The notes beneath the pieces are model-generated. The model saw only the letters and a list, made by a program, of their open reading frames with translations. It made no database searches and had not been told where the DNA came from. Positions 8,911 to 15,650 of a stretch of DNA of 41,616 nucleotides are shown here, piece after piece (position 1 is the stretch's first letter; each line of letters starts with the position of its first letter). The stretch spans positions 1 through 41,616 of the forward strand of contig NZ_PGEM01000081.1 in assembly GCF_002934005.1 (NCBI RefSeq), written 5' to 3'. Origin of the DNA: Cuspidothrix issatschenkoi CHARLIE-1 (lineage in GTDB: Bacteria; Cyanobacteriota; Cyanobacteriia; Cyanobacteriales; Nostocaceae). The translations under genes were made by a program, and so were the position numbers.

Positions 8911-10266
8911 TCATTCTTGCGTTTTTGATGATTCTTGATGAACAATAGCTAATTTAACTATAAAATTAGATCCTATATATAACTTGCTTTTAACAGATAT
9001 AGAACCACGGGAATGACTAAGTAACAGTTTAACAATTGTTAAACCTAAACCAGCACCATTATTATCTGTAGATAGTCTCGTTCTGATGCGATAGAAGCGA
9101 TCAAAGATTTTGGGAATATCACTTTCAGCAATACCAATACCTGTATCACGAATTTCTAATAGAATATAATCCCCTTGTAATTTAGTAGATACCAATACTT
9201 GACCACCTGTAGGAGTAAATTTCAGGCTATTATGTATTAAATTGATCATAATTTCTCTCAAACCTCCGCTAACACACCAAACGGATGGTATTTGCTCAGG
9301 AATTGTGTAGCTAATCATAATCCCTTTTTCCTGTGCTAATGCTTGGTAGGTGCTGACTACACCAGGAATAATATCTGATATATTCACTGGTTCTAATTTT
9401 GTCTGTACTAGGTTGCGTTCTAGTTCTAATAAATGCAATAATCCACTGATCAGAGAATTTTGGCGATCGCATTCCTGATTAACTATTTGTAAATAACGTT
9501 CTCGTTGTGGTGCTTTCAGATGTGGGGAGTTTAATAATGATAATGCTGTTTTAATATGTGTTAATGGTGTTCGTAATTCCTGACAAATATTATTTAAATA
9601 TTCATGGTTTAGATATTCTTGATTATCTATATTTTGATGATTTTGTCTATCTTTTATGATCTTTCTATTCAAGGTTTGTTGATTTATTTCTTCTTGTCGT
9701 TGCATTTGTTTTATCCATAAATTATTCATCAGCATAACTGCTGGTGTATGGGGAAAAGTAAAATCAGTATTTATAGTAGGTACATTAGGTGGATTTGCTT
9801 TCTTTATCTCATTGATCACCTTCTGAATTATCTCACCATCAAAGGTATTTATAGTTAATAAGGGAGACCTTTTTTCCTGATTTTGATTTTTCTCTTTTTT
9901 TGCTACTATTAAACTACAAAACTCCGGGGATAAAATTAGTAAAAAATATTCTTGTTTCAGTTGAAAATCGCTAGATAAAATTATCTTAATATATTGATCG
10001 CTAAATTCTTGTTTATTGGTTTGATAATTATAAATATGATGAATATTTAGGGATTCTTGATAACGTTCAATTTCTGAATACCATAGTTTTCCCGATGGTA
10101 ATTTGACTAACATTGTGGCTATAATTTTTTGCTCAATGAGTAAATCAATATTTGCTCTCACTGTTGAGATAAGTGTGATCGGAGTTAGTAATACTGGTAT
10201 GGTCAATTTGGAAACATTCAAAGTTAAATTGTAAATTGAAAAATCTTTAATTAAATAATAATTCAT
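8911..10266 (-). CDS. DICT-domain histidine-kinase-like protein lacking the phosphoacceptor histidine
   Basis: 451 residues. The N-terminal ~170 residues resemble the DICT sensory domain common in cyanobacterial signalling proteins. Residues about 220-290 are a HisKA-type dimerisation helix and about 300-445 an HATPase_c domain with an N box (MINLIHNSLKF), DTGIGI and GAGLGLTIV. The H-box reads ICQELRTPLTHIK, with Q229 where the usual HELRTPL histidine stands; the codon is CAG. It therefore may bind ATP without autophosphorylating in the standard way. I believe related cyanobacterial proteins share this change, so it may be a family trait. No membrane spans and no adjacent response regulator. 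It is convergent with the stator genes. Confidence 0.85.
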   Translation of the reverse strand: MNYYLIKDFSIYNLTLNVSKLTIPVLLTPITLISTVRANIDLLIEQKIIATMLVKLPSGKLWYSEIERYQESLNIHHIYNYQTNKQEFSDQYIKIILSSDFQLKQEYFLLILSPEFCSLIVAKKEKNQNQEKRSPLLTINTFDGEIIQKVINEIKKANPPNVPTINTDFTFPHTPAVMLMNNLWIKQMQRQEEINQQTLNRKIIKDRQNHQNIDNQEYLNHEYLNNICQELRTPLTHIKTALSLLNSPHLKAPQRERYLQIVNQECDRQNSLISGLLHLLELERNLVQTKLEPVNISDIIPGVVSTYQALAQEKGIMISYTIPEQIPSVWCVSGGLREIMINLIHNSLKFTPTGGQVLVSTKLQGDYILLEIRDTGIGIAESDIPKIFDRFYRIRTRLSTDNNGAGLGLTIVKLLLSHSRGSISVKSKLYIGSNFIVKLAIVHQESSKTQE

Positions 10267-10616
10267 GATTTGTAGGATGATTTCAGTAATATTTTACGGA
10301 TTAAAAAAAGAATTTTATACTTAACACCAAGCGTATTAGCTTATAAATATTTTATATTTATCAAACTGATTTTGCCCTAAATAAAAATATTTTTTGATTT
10401 TTTGAAGGTGGGGAAACCCCACCTCTACAAGTTATACCATTTTGGATTTTGGATTGTGAAATTCTTGATATCTTATAGCGGTATGCACTTGAATGAGATA
10501 CAGAATTTACCTAAAAAACTATACACTCTCATGACTTTCAACTCTGTTCCCTGTTCCCTGTTTCCTGCTATAGCTTTTCATCTTTCCATTTGTCCAATTC
10601 ATTTTTCAAATTGGTG
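10267..10616. other. 350-base gene-free region holding small repeats
   Basis: Contains an 8-bp hairpin with an AAA loop (AGGTGGGG at 10406-10413, CCCCACCT at 10417-10424), a short STRR-like run of ATTTTGG units (about 10438-10455), and three copies of a TTCCCTG heptamer (about 10544-10567). It also must hold the promoter of the DICT kinase-like gene. An open frame crossing it is made of these repeats and is not convincing as a gene. Confidence 0.6.
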
Positions 10617-12107
10617 TTAATTTTGGTTATTTATTCTTTGGTTTAAAGCTGCCCGCGCTTGTTCTCTATCGTCAAAATGGATTTTTTCAGTACCGAGAAT
10701 TTGATAATCTTCGTGACCTTTACCAGCCAATAATACACCATCCCCAGGTTGAGCCTGTAAAATTGCGGTATGAATTGCCGTAGAGCGATCGCTGATAACC
10801 ATTGGTTGTACTATATCAGGAATCCCTGCGAGTACGTCCTGTAATATTCTCTTTGGGTCTTCCGTGCGGGGGTTATCTGAAGTCACCACAACTACATCAG
10901 CCAGTTCCGCCGCTATTTTACCCATTTTCGGGCGCTTTGTGCGATCGCGATCGCCTCCACAACCAAATACACAAATCATTTTACCCGGTATAAATGGGCG
11001 AGCAGCTTTCAATAAATTCTCTAAGCTGTCGGGAGTATGGGCATAATCTACAATCACGCTAATATCTTGTTGTGGACTAATTTGCACCCGTTCCATGCGT
11101 CCTGGAACACCAGGAAACCCAGGAATGGCATTTACTACCAATTGCAAATCTAACCCCAAATGGACAACCGCACCCACAGCAGCTAAAAGATTTTCTAAGT
11201 TATATTGACCAACTAAAGGCGAGCTAAAAGCGACATTTCCTTTAGGAGTATGTAAAATTCCACTCACACCATTGGGTTGATAACTTAAATTACTCATCCA
11301 GAAATCTGCGGTATTATCGTTAACGCTATAACTCCAAACTTGTTCCCGATACAAAGATGCAATTATGCGTTTACCGTAGATATCATCAGAGTTGATAATT
11401 GCTTTTCCTTGGAAATAATTAGGACTAAATAACAACGCTTTCGCCCCAAAATAGTCCTCCATATCCTTGTGATAGTCTAAATGGTCTTGGGTGAGGTTAG
11501 TAAATACACTCACTTCAAAAGCACAACTTAATACTCTCCCCTGGTCTAAAGCATGAGAACTGACTTCCATTACCGCAGTTTCACATCCAGCATTCATGGC
11601 TTCTGCTAATTGCTTTTGTAAATCTACTGCAAAAGGGGTAGTATTCACAGCAGTTTCTGCAAAACCAGGCCAGCGCGTGTAAAGTGTACCTATTAAAGCC
11701 GTCGGTAAATTAGCGTGAGTTAAGAAATATTCAATTAGGTGCGTAGTGGTAGTTTTGCCATTTGTCCCCGTCACACCCACCATTTTCAATTTTTGTCCTG
11801 GATAACCATAAAAAGCCGCCGCTATTTGGGCGCAAGCTTTAGTCATATTATCGGCACTAATGACCACAGAGTTTGCTGTAGGCGGATTTTTTTGCATTGC
11901 TGCTGGGGAAACTATGGCCGCTACAGCACCAGCACCTAAAGCACCCGGCCAAAACTCCCCACCATCTACCCTAGTTCCTGGCATCCCAATAAACAAATCT
12001 CCCGCAGTACAGGCATGAGAATTTGTTTTCAATCCCTGAATATCAATATCTGGTATATTTACACACTCAATACCATCTACAGCCGCTAATAATTCCCGCA
12101 ATTTCAT
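10617..12107 (-). CDS. murE: UDP-N-acetylmuramoyl-L-alanyl-D-glutamate--2,6-diaminopimelate ligase MurE
   Basis: MurE adds meso-diaminopimelate to UDP-MurNAc-L-Ala-D-Glu in the cytoplasm. At 496 residues it has normal length. The ATP loop GVTGTNGKTTTTHL begins at residue 111. The motif DNPRTEDP at 411-418 is the signature for meso-diaminopimelate rather than lysine specificity. HLDYH and the C-terminal AGKGHEDYQI are also typical. The ATG at 12107 gives a complete N-terminal domain. It appears monocistronic; the bases upstream of the start hold a transposase relic. Its base composition is visibly less A+T rich than the vWA/tubulin/stator genes. Confidence 0.97.
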   Translation of the reverse strand: MKLRELLAAVDGIECVNIPDIDIQGLKTNSHACTAGDLFIGMPGTRVDGGEFWPGALGAGAVAAIVSPAAMQKNPPTANSVVISADNMTKACAQIAAAFYGYPGQKLKMVGVTGTNGKTTTTHLIEYFLTHANLPTALIGTLYTRWPGFAETAVNTTPFAVDLQKQLAEAMNAGCETAVMEVSSHALDQGRVLSCAFEVSVFTNLTQDHLDYHKDMEDYFGAKALLFSPNYFQGKAIINSDDIYGKRIIASLYREQVWSYSVNDNTADFWMSNLSYQPNGVSGILHTPKGNVAFSSPLVGQYNLENLLAAVGAVVHLGLDLQLVVNAIPGFPGVPGRMERVQISPQQDISVIVDYAHTPDSLENLLKAARPFIPGKMICVFGCGGDRDRTKRPKMGKIAAELADVVVVTSDNPRTEDPKRILQDVLAGIPDIVQPMVISDRSTAIHTAILQAQPGDGVLLAGKGHEDYQILGTEKIHFDDREQARAALNQRINNQN

Positions 12108-12186
12108 CTAGTGAACCTCGCCACAAGCTTGTCTTGGGCTTATTTAAACATTATTTTTTTATTTATGGGGAGAGATACAACAAAAT

Positions 12187-12410
12187 TCAGAAAACCGTTC
12201 TGTTGGTAGAAACAGTAACTCGGAATAGTTTCACTTTTTTATTGGCGGGAAACCCTTTAACTTTGATTATTTTACCACATTCTAGTTCTTCTTCACTCCA
12301 TATAATTCAATACGTTTATATTTTTCTTTGCCAAAAGTATCATCAACTAAACGATTATCCTTTAAAGGAGAATAATAAATTTTATCTAGACTATCAATAT
12401 AAAGCATCAG
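12187..12410 (-). pseudogene. fragment of an IS4-like transposase, frameshifted
   Basis: Read on the minus strand, one frame gives LMLYIDSLDKIYYSPLKDNR, then LVDDTFGKEKYKRIEL. After a one-base frame change near 12290 the other frame gives WSEEELECGKIIKVKGFPAN, then KKVKLFRVTVSTNRT, ending at 12187. Both pieces match the middle of a transposase common in cyanobacteria (compare IDSLGKIYYCPLK and KGFPKNHKVKLFRV, from memory). N- and C-terminal parts are gone, so this is a dead remnant upstream of murE. Confidence 0.75.
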
Positions 12411-12551
12411 ATTGTGTACCGCACCACCGCGCCGAGACTGATTTTGCCAGTTGCATCGCTTTTTATAGTACGAAAATACTATAATATAGCGGTCGCCTGT
12501 GCCAGTTGCGTAAGTCCTGTATAGCAATCCTCAACTATTTATGAACAACAA

Positions 12552-12582
12552 GATCCCCGACTTCTCTAAGAAGTCGGGGATC
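12552..12582. repeat. perfect 14-bp hairpin repeat (GATCCCCGACTTCT arms)
   Basis: GATCCCCGACTTCT (12552-12565) and AGAAGTCGGGGATC (12569-12582) are perfect complements around the loop CTA. A single arm of the same repeat occurs at about 1549-1566. It lies just past the stop of the glutaredoxin-like gene at 12591, so it may also act as its terminator, but the sequence recurs as a dispersed repeat. Confidence 0.75.
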
Positions 12583-12590
12583 TGGCTAAA

Positions 12591-12857
12591 TTAAGCAGTT
12601 TTCACATAATCACCTAACATTTTTTCCAACCGTTCCACACTGAGACGAGGAGAAGGACGAGGTACAGGTTTTTCCTCACCGTCCTTAGTCACTAAATACA
12701 GTACAGGAATTTCATATTGATACGCTGCAAACCAATCATCATGGATGGTAATATCGCGCACTTCTAACTCAAAACTGAGGTTTTTGATTTGTGCTAGTTT
12801 TTCCTGTAACCCTTCACAAAGATGACAACCGGGTTTGCTATAGAGAATTAATTGCAT
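12591..12857 (-). CDS. small glutaredoxin-like/thioredoxin-fold protein
   Basis: 88 residues with the redox motif CHLC (C11, C14) right after the first beta strand (MQLILYSKPGC). It fits the DUF836/glutaredoxin-like family of short cyanobacterial proteins. The cis-proline region is YEIPVLYL (about 48-55). Probably a cytosolic thiol-disulfide protein; the substrate is unknown. It stands alone, with the 14-bp hairpin repeat directly downstream. Confidence 0.85.
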   Translation of the reverse strand: MQLILYSKPGCHLCEGLQEKLAQIKNLSFELEVRDITIHDDWFAAYQYEIPVLYLVTKDGEEKPVPRPSPRLSVERLEKMLGDYVKTA

Positions 12858-13108
12858 AAGTTGGGATTTAATGAAAGTAAACCGTGACTTTTTTCATATT
12901 TTTATAGCAGACGTCTGATCAGAATTTAGATTCAGGTATGATAAAACTCACCACATATCAAGACTTTCAACCCTTCTACTATAGCTGTTACCAAAATTGT
13001 AACGGTGGAGGATTTATCAATCTGTCCATGAGATAGTGAACAAGTCATACATGATCAACGTACGACTTGATAGACACCGGAAAATCAAAGAGTAATTGAG
13101 GCAAAAGA

Positions 13109-13303
13109 ATGAACCTACAGAAATTGAATTCTGTCAACAGCAATTTTCTACAACGACGTTACGGCGTAAGCTTGGGAAGACGTTATGCTTTAGCTGCTGC
13201 TAGTGTGATGCTTTTGAGTGTTTTTGGTTTTTATCCGGTAGATAACACTAAGAGTGTTTTATCTAAGTCTGATCTCCAAGGTTCTGATACCAACTTTATA
13301 TGA
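13109..13303 (+). CDS. short membrane-anchored hypothetical protein
   Basis: 64 residues: a basic N-terminus (RRYGVSLGRR), one hydrophobic segment (YALAAASVMLLSVFGF, about 26-41) and a short polar tail. A GAGG sequence lies about 11 bases before the ATG. I do not recognise a family. The N-terminus resembles the signal anchor of a larger exported protein, so it may be a truncated gene, but no continuation is visible in any frame after the stop. Confidence 0.45.
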   Translation: MNLQKLNSVNSNFLQRRYGVSLGRRYALAAASVMLLSVFGFYPVDNTKSVLSKSDLQGSDTNFI

Positions 13304-13390
13304 AGAACCACAGAATTAAGATATCAATGTAAATTAACCGCAGATAATAATTATTCTATGCTGGATCATACAAAATTGGTATGAGTCAGC

Positions 13391-13421
13391 AAAAAAGGCT
13401 CAAGTAGAAATACTTAAGCCT
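13391..13421 (-). terminator. intrinsic terminator of the RNA-binding protein gene
   Basis: On the minus strand the sequence forms a 10-bp stem (GGCTTAAGTA with TACTTGAGCC, one mismatch) around TTTC, followed directly by TTTTTT. It sits about 60 bases beyond the stop of the RRM gene and has the classic rho-independent form. Confidence 0.8.
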
Positions 13422-13483
13422 TGGTTACATCAAATTAATTTGTTGAACTAACAGATTAGTTCAAATAGCTGAACCTGTAAAAC

Positions 13484-13783
13484 TTAGTAACGGTTACGTC
13501 CACCGGAGTTACCCCGGTTGCCACCAAAAGAACCTCTATCTTCTTTGGGTTTAGCCTTATTTACTTTCAAGTCTCTTCCCATCCACTCTGCGCCATCAAG
13601 AGCTGCAATAGCAGATTCTTCTTCTGCATCTGTACCCATTTCTACGAAACCAAAGCCGCGTAAACGACCTGTTTCACGATCTGTAGGTAACTGAACCCGC
13701 TTAACAGAACCATATTCTGCAAACACGGCATTAAGGGTCTCTTCTGTAACGTCGTAAGAAAGATTTCCTACATAAACTGACAT
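13484..13783 (-). CDS. RRM-type RNA-binding protein with glycine-rich tail (Rbp family)
   Basis: 99 residues. One RNA-recognition motif with RNP2 VYVGNL (3-8) and RNP1 RGFGFVEM (42-49), followed by a short glycine/arginine/asparagine-rich tail (GSFGGNRGNSGGRNRY). Cyanobacterial Rbp proteins of this type bind single-stranded RNA and many are induced by cold. The gene has its own terminator (13391-13421) and a leader whose hairpin covers the ribosome site (13790-13830). Which Rbp paralogue this is cannot be told from sequence alone. Confidence 0.93.
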   Translation of the reverse strand: MSVYVGNLSYDVTEETLNAVFAEYGSVKRVQLPTDRETGRLRGFGFVEMGTDAEEESAIAALDGAEWMGRDLKVNKAKPKEDRGSFGGNRGNSGGRNRY

Positions 13784-13789
13784 AGATTG

Positions 13790-13830
13790 TCTCCGAAATT
13801 ATAAATGTGTAGAGATTTAAGTTTCGGAGA
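13790..13830 (-). promoter_or_regulatory. Shine-Dalgarno-sequestering hairpin in the rbp leader
   Basis: In the mRNA sense (minus strand) TCTCCGAAA (13830-13822) is perfectly complementary to TTTCGGAGA (13798-13790), with a 23-base loop. The 3' arm contains GGAG placed seven bases before the ATG at 13783, so the folded leader would hide the ribosome-binding site. This is suited to temperature- or RNA-chaperone-controlled translation. Confidence 0.65.
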
Positions 13831-14048
13831 AAAGTTTGTAAATGCCAAAAACAAAAAGCTTGTCAATACTAAAAACAAATGCTGTTAACCGAAATAATTC
13901 TCACCTCCCATAATGACACACCAAACCATTTTGAAGGAGAAAAAACCAAAAGTGTTACATAAAGTAATATGAGCAAAGATAAATCTGATATTATGTCTGC
14001 CTAATCACTTACGATATAGCTGGGATTATCAATCGCGGCTACAAAGAC

Positions 14049-14070
14049 AAAACCCACCTAGGTGGGTTTT
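14049..14070. terminator. 22-bp perfect palindrome, probable terminator
   Basis: AAAACCCACCTAGGTGGGTTTT is a perfect palindrome ten bases beyond the stop of the minus-strand 83-residue gene. The A and T ends let it work as a terminator in either direction. Confidence 0.65.
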
Positions 14071-14079
14071 ATGGTGAAA

Positions 14080-14331
14080 TTAGACTGATTTTTGACTAGA
14101 TAAATCTGTTGGTGGTCTATCATTACTCCAAGCCCACCAGACAAAACCGCAATGACAATGATAGAATTCTTGCCATTTACGACGATGATCTGCGGTAGTT
14201 ACGGGCGATCGCCTATTTAACCACACATTAACAGCTTCCCGACTACCAGCGTGGCATTTGGGACAATGAAATTGATGGGCGTGTATGGCTTGATTTATCC
14301 ATTCTGGCGGATTGGGATCAAAAGCATCCAT
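14080..14331 (-). CDS. small cysteine/histidine-rich putative zinc-ribbon protein
   Basis: 83 residues with two cysteine pairs: CPKC (23-26) and CHCG (about 59-62), plus several histidines, spaced as in a zinc ribbon. No further domain is recognisable. It is divergent from the DUF3318 gene with only 64 bases between start codons, and is followed by a palindromic terminator. Probably a conserved cyanobacterial hypothetical; the function is unknown. Confidence 0.7.
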   Translation of the reverse strand: MDAFDPNPPEWINQAIHAHQFHCPKCHAGSREAVNVWLNRRSPVTTADHRRKWQEFYHCHCGFVWWAWSNDRPPTDLSSQKSV

Positions 14332-14395
14332 ATAAATATAAACTGTAATTTTATCAGTGACTTCATATACTTAATTATGACTAATAATTGACACT

Positions 14396-14998
14396 ATGGA
14401 ACCAAATATTGAAATTCGTCGCTTGTTAGATATCATGCCCGCTTCTGGACGGATGATGACGAAAATTGTCAGTAAACCAGAACAACAGCAAGTAATAGAT
14501 GCTGCTTTTCCCCTACCTTTTAGTCAAGCAAGACCAATATATATTAATTTTGATTTGTGGCGACGTTTAACCAAGCCGCAACGGGATTTACTGCTGTTGC
14601 AGATGGTATCCTGGGTAACTGGCGTGAAATGGTTGCAACCGAATATTTATCAAGCTGTGGTGTTGGCTGGGTTGACGGGAGGAATAGTGGAGGCGGTGCA
14701 ATCTGATGTGGTAGGTATGGTGATAGCTGGGGGACTAACTGGTTTAGCAGCAATGCGAATTTGGCGAATGAATAAGTCCCAGGAGTCAGAATTAAATGCT
14801 GATATAGCAGCCATTAGAATCGCCCAAAGAAGGGGTTATTCAGAAACAGAAGCAGCAGAACATTTGTTAACAGCGATTGAAGCAGTAGGGAAAATAGAAG
14901 GGCGTTCTGGTTTAAATTTTAGCGAATTAATTCGTTGTCAAAATTTGAAAACGGTTGCCGGTTTATCAACAGTAGGAATACCTGACAATTATCAATAG
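14396..14998 (+). CDS. DUF3318 family membrane protein
   Basis: 200 residues. A polar N-terminal part (LDIMPASGRMMTKIVSKP) leads into two hydrophobic stretches at about 82-101 and 104-122, and a charged helical C-terminus (SETEAAEHLLTAIEAVGKIE). This matches the cyanobacterial DUF3318 family; no biochemical role is known to me. It ends 22 bases before the TTG start of the CcmK paralogue, so the two are likely co-transcribed. Confidence 0.8.
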   Translation: MEPNIEIRRLLDIMPASGRMMTKIVSKPEQQQVIDAAFPLPFSQARPIYINFDLWRRLTKPQRDLLLLQMVSWVTGVKWLQPNIYQAVVLAGLTGGIVEAVQSDVVGMVIAGGLTGLAAMRIWRMNKSQESELNADIAAIRIAQRRGYSETEAAEHLLTAIEAVGKIEGRSGLNFSELIRCQNLKTVAGLSTVGIPDNYQ

Positions 14999-15020
14999 AT
15001 TTACAGCGGAGTGACGGAAA

Positions 15021-15359
15021 TTGACATTAGCATTGGGAATGATTGAAGTCTATGGTATACCTACTGCAGTGGAAGCAGCAGACGCAATGTGTAAAGCTGC
15101 ACAGATTACTTTTATCGGTTATGAAAACACTGATTTAGGACGAATTACGGTACTAATTCGTGGTGACGTGGGAGAGGTAAGTGTGGCAGTTGCGAAGGGA
15201 TTACTAGCCGTATCAACTGTTAATGGAGGTGAAATACTTTCTTATCATATTATTCCCCGTCCTCACGAAAATTTAGAATATGTTTTACCAATTTATCAAA
15301 GCATGAATATTTCCCAATTTAATGCTGATATTCGTTTTCCTCCTCCGTTAAGTAATTGA
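15021..15359 (+). CDS. ccmK: CcmK-type carboxysome shell protein (BMC domain paralogue)
   Basis: 112 residues forming one BMC domain: GMIEVYGIPTAVEAADAMCK at the N-terminus, RGDVGEVSVAVAKG in the middle and IPRPHENLEYVLPI near the end. CcmK hexamers tile the carboxysome facets. The start is TTG at 15021: an in-frame TGA lies at 15012-15014, GGAG precedes by about nine bases, and the resulting MTLALGMIE aligns residue for residue with other CcmK N-termini. The pore loop, KIGS (36-39) in CcmK2, is NTDL here, replacing a basic residue by a neutral-to-acidic set. The main ccm operon is not in this window, so this is a satellite paralogue; which number is uncertain. Confidence 0.9.
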   Translation: MTLALGMIEVYGIPTAVEAADAMCKAAQITFIGYENTDLGRITVLIRGDVGEVSVAVAKGLLAVSTVNGGEILSYHIIPRPHENLEYVLPIYQSMNISQFNADIRFPPPLSN

Positions 15360-15437
15360 AATTTATATCCCTCTTCCATGACTCTAGGGAACGCAAAATT
15401 TAATACCTTGATTTACAGGAATTCTCATTTTGAAATA

Positions 15438-15548
15438 GGCGTTGCTGAAACCAAGTATGAATTTAGGTGTAGAGACGTTCTGGCAGAAAGTCTCTACAGG
15501 GTTTAGATATCATCAAAACTCATTTTCAGACATCAAATTAGCAACGCC
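15438..15548. mobile_element. 111-bp MITE-like element
   Basis: The element begins GGCGTTGCTGA (15438) and ends TTAGCAACGCC (15548), giving a 9-bp perfect terminal inverted repeat. Inside is a second hairpin, GTAGAGAC (15469-15476) with GTCTCTAC (15490-15497). It has no coding capacity. It lies between ccmK and agrE and is followed at 15595-15630 by a separate short repeat rich in AGCGTAGCGTGGCGTTAGCC. Confidence 0.6.
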
Positions 15549-15650
15549 GAAAATGACAATTGCTGGCGGGCAAGACTTGTACTGAGCTTGTCCTTAGCGT
15601 AGCGTGGCGTTAGCCATAGTATGCCCACCCCACAATATTTATGATTGAAG

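Noticed and set aside
10402-10620. 72-codon plus-strand open frame
   Set aside because: Built from a hairpin repeat and heptamer repeats; no conserved-looking sequence and a start inside repeat DNA.
12023-12484. 153-codon plus-strand open frame
   Set aside because: It overlaps the 5' end of murE antisense and then the transposase relic antisense; composition is not protein-like and there is no ribosome site.
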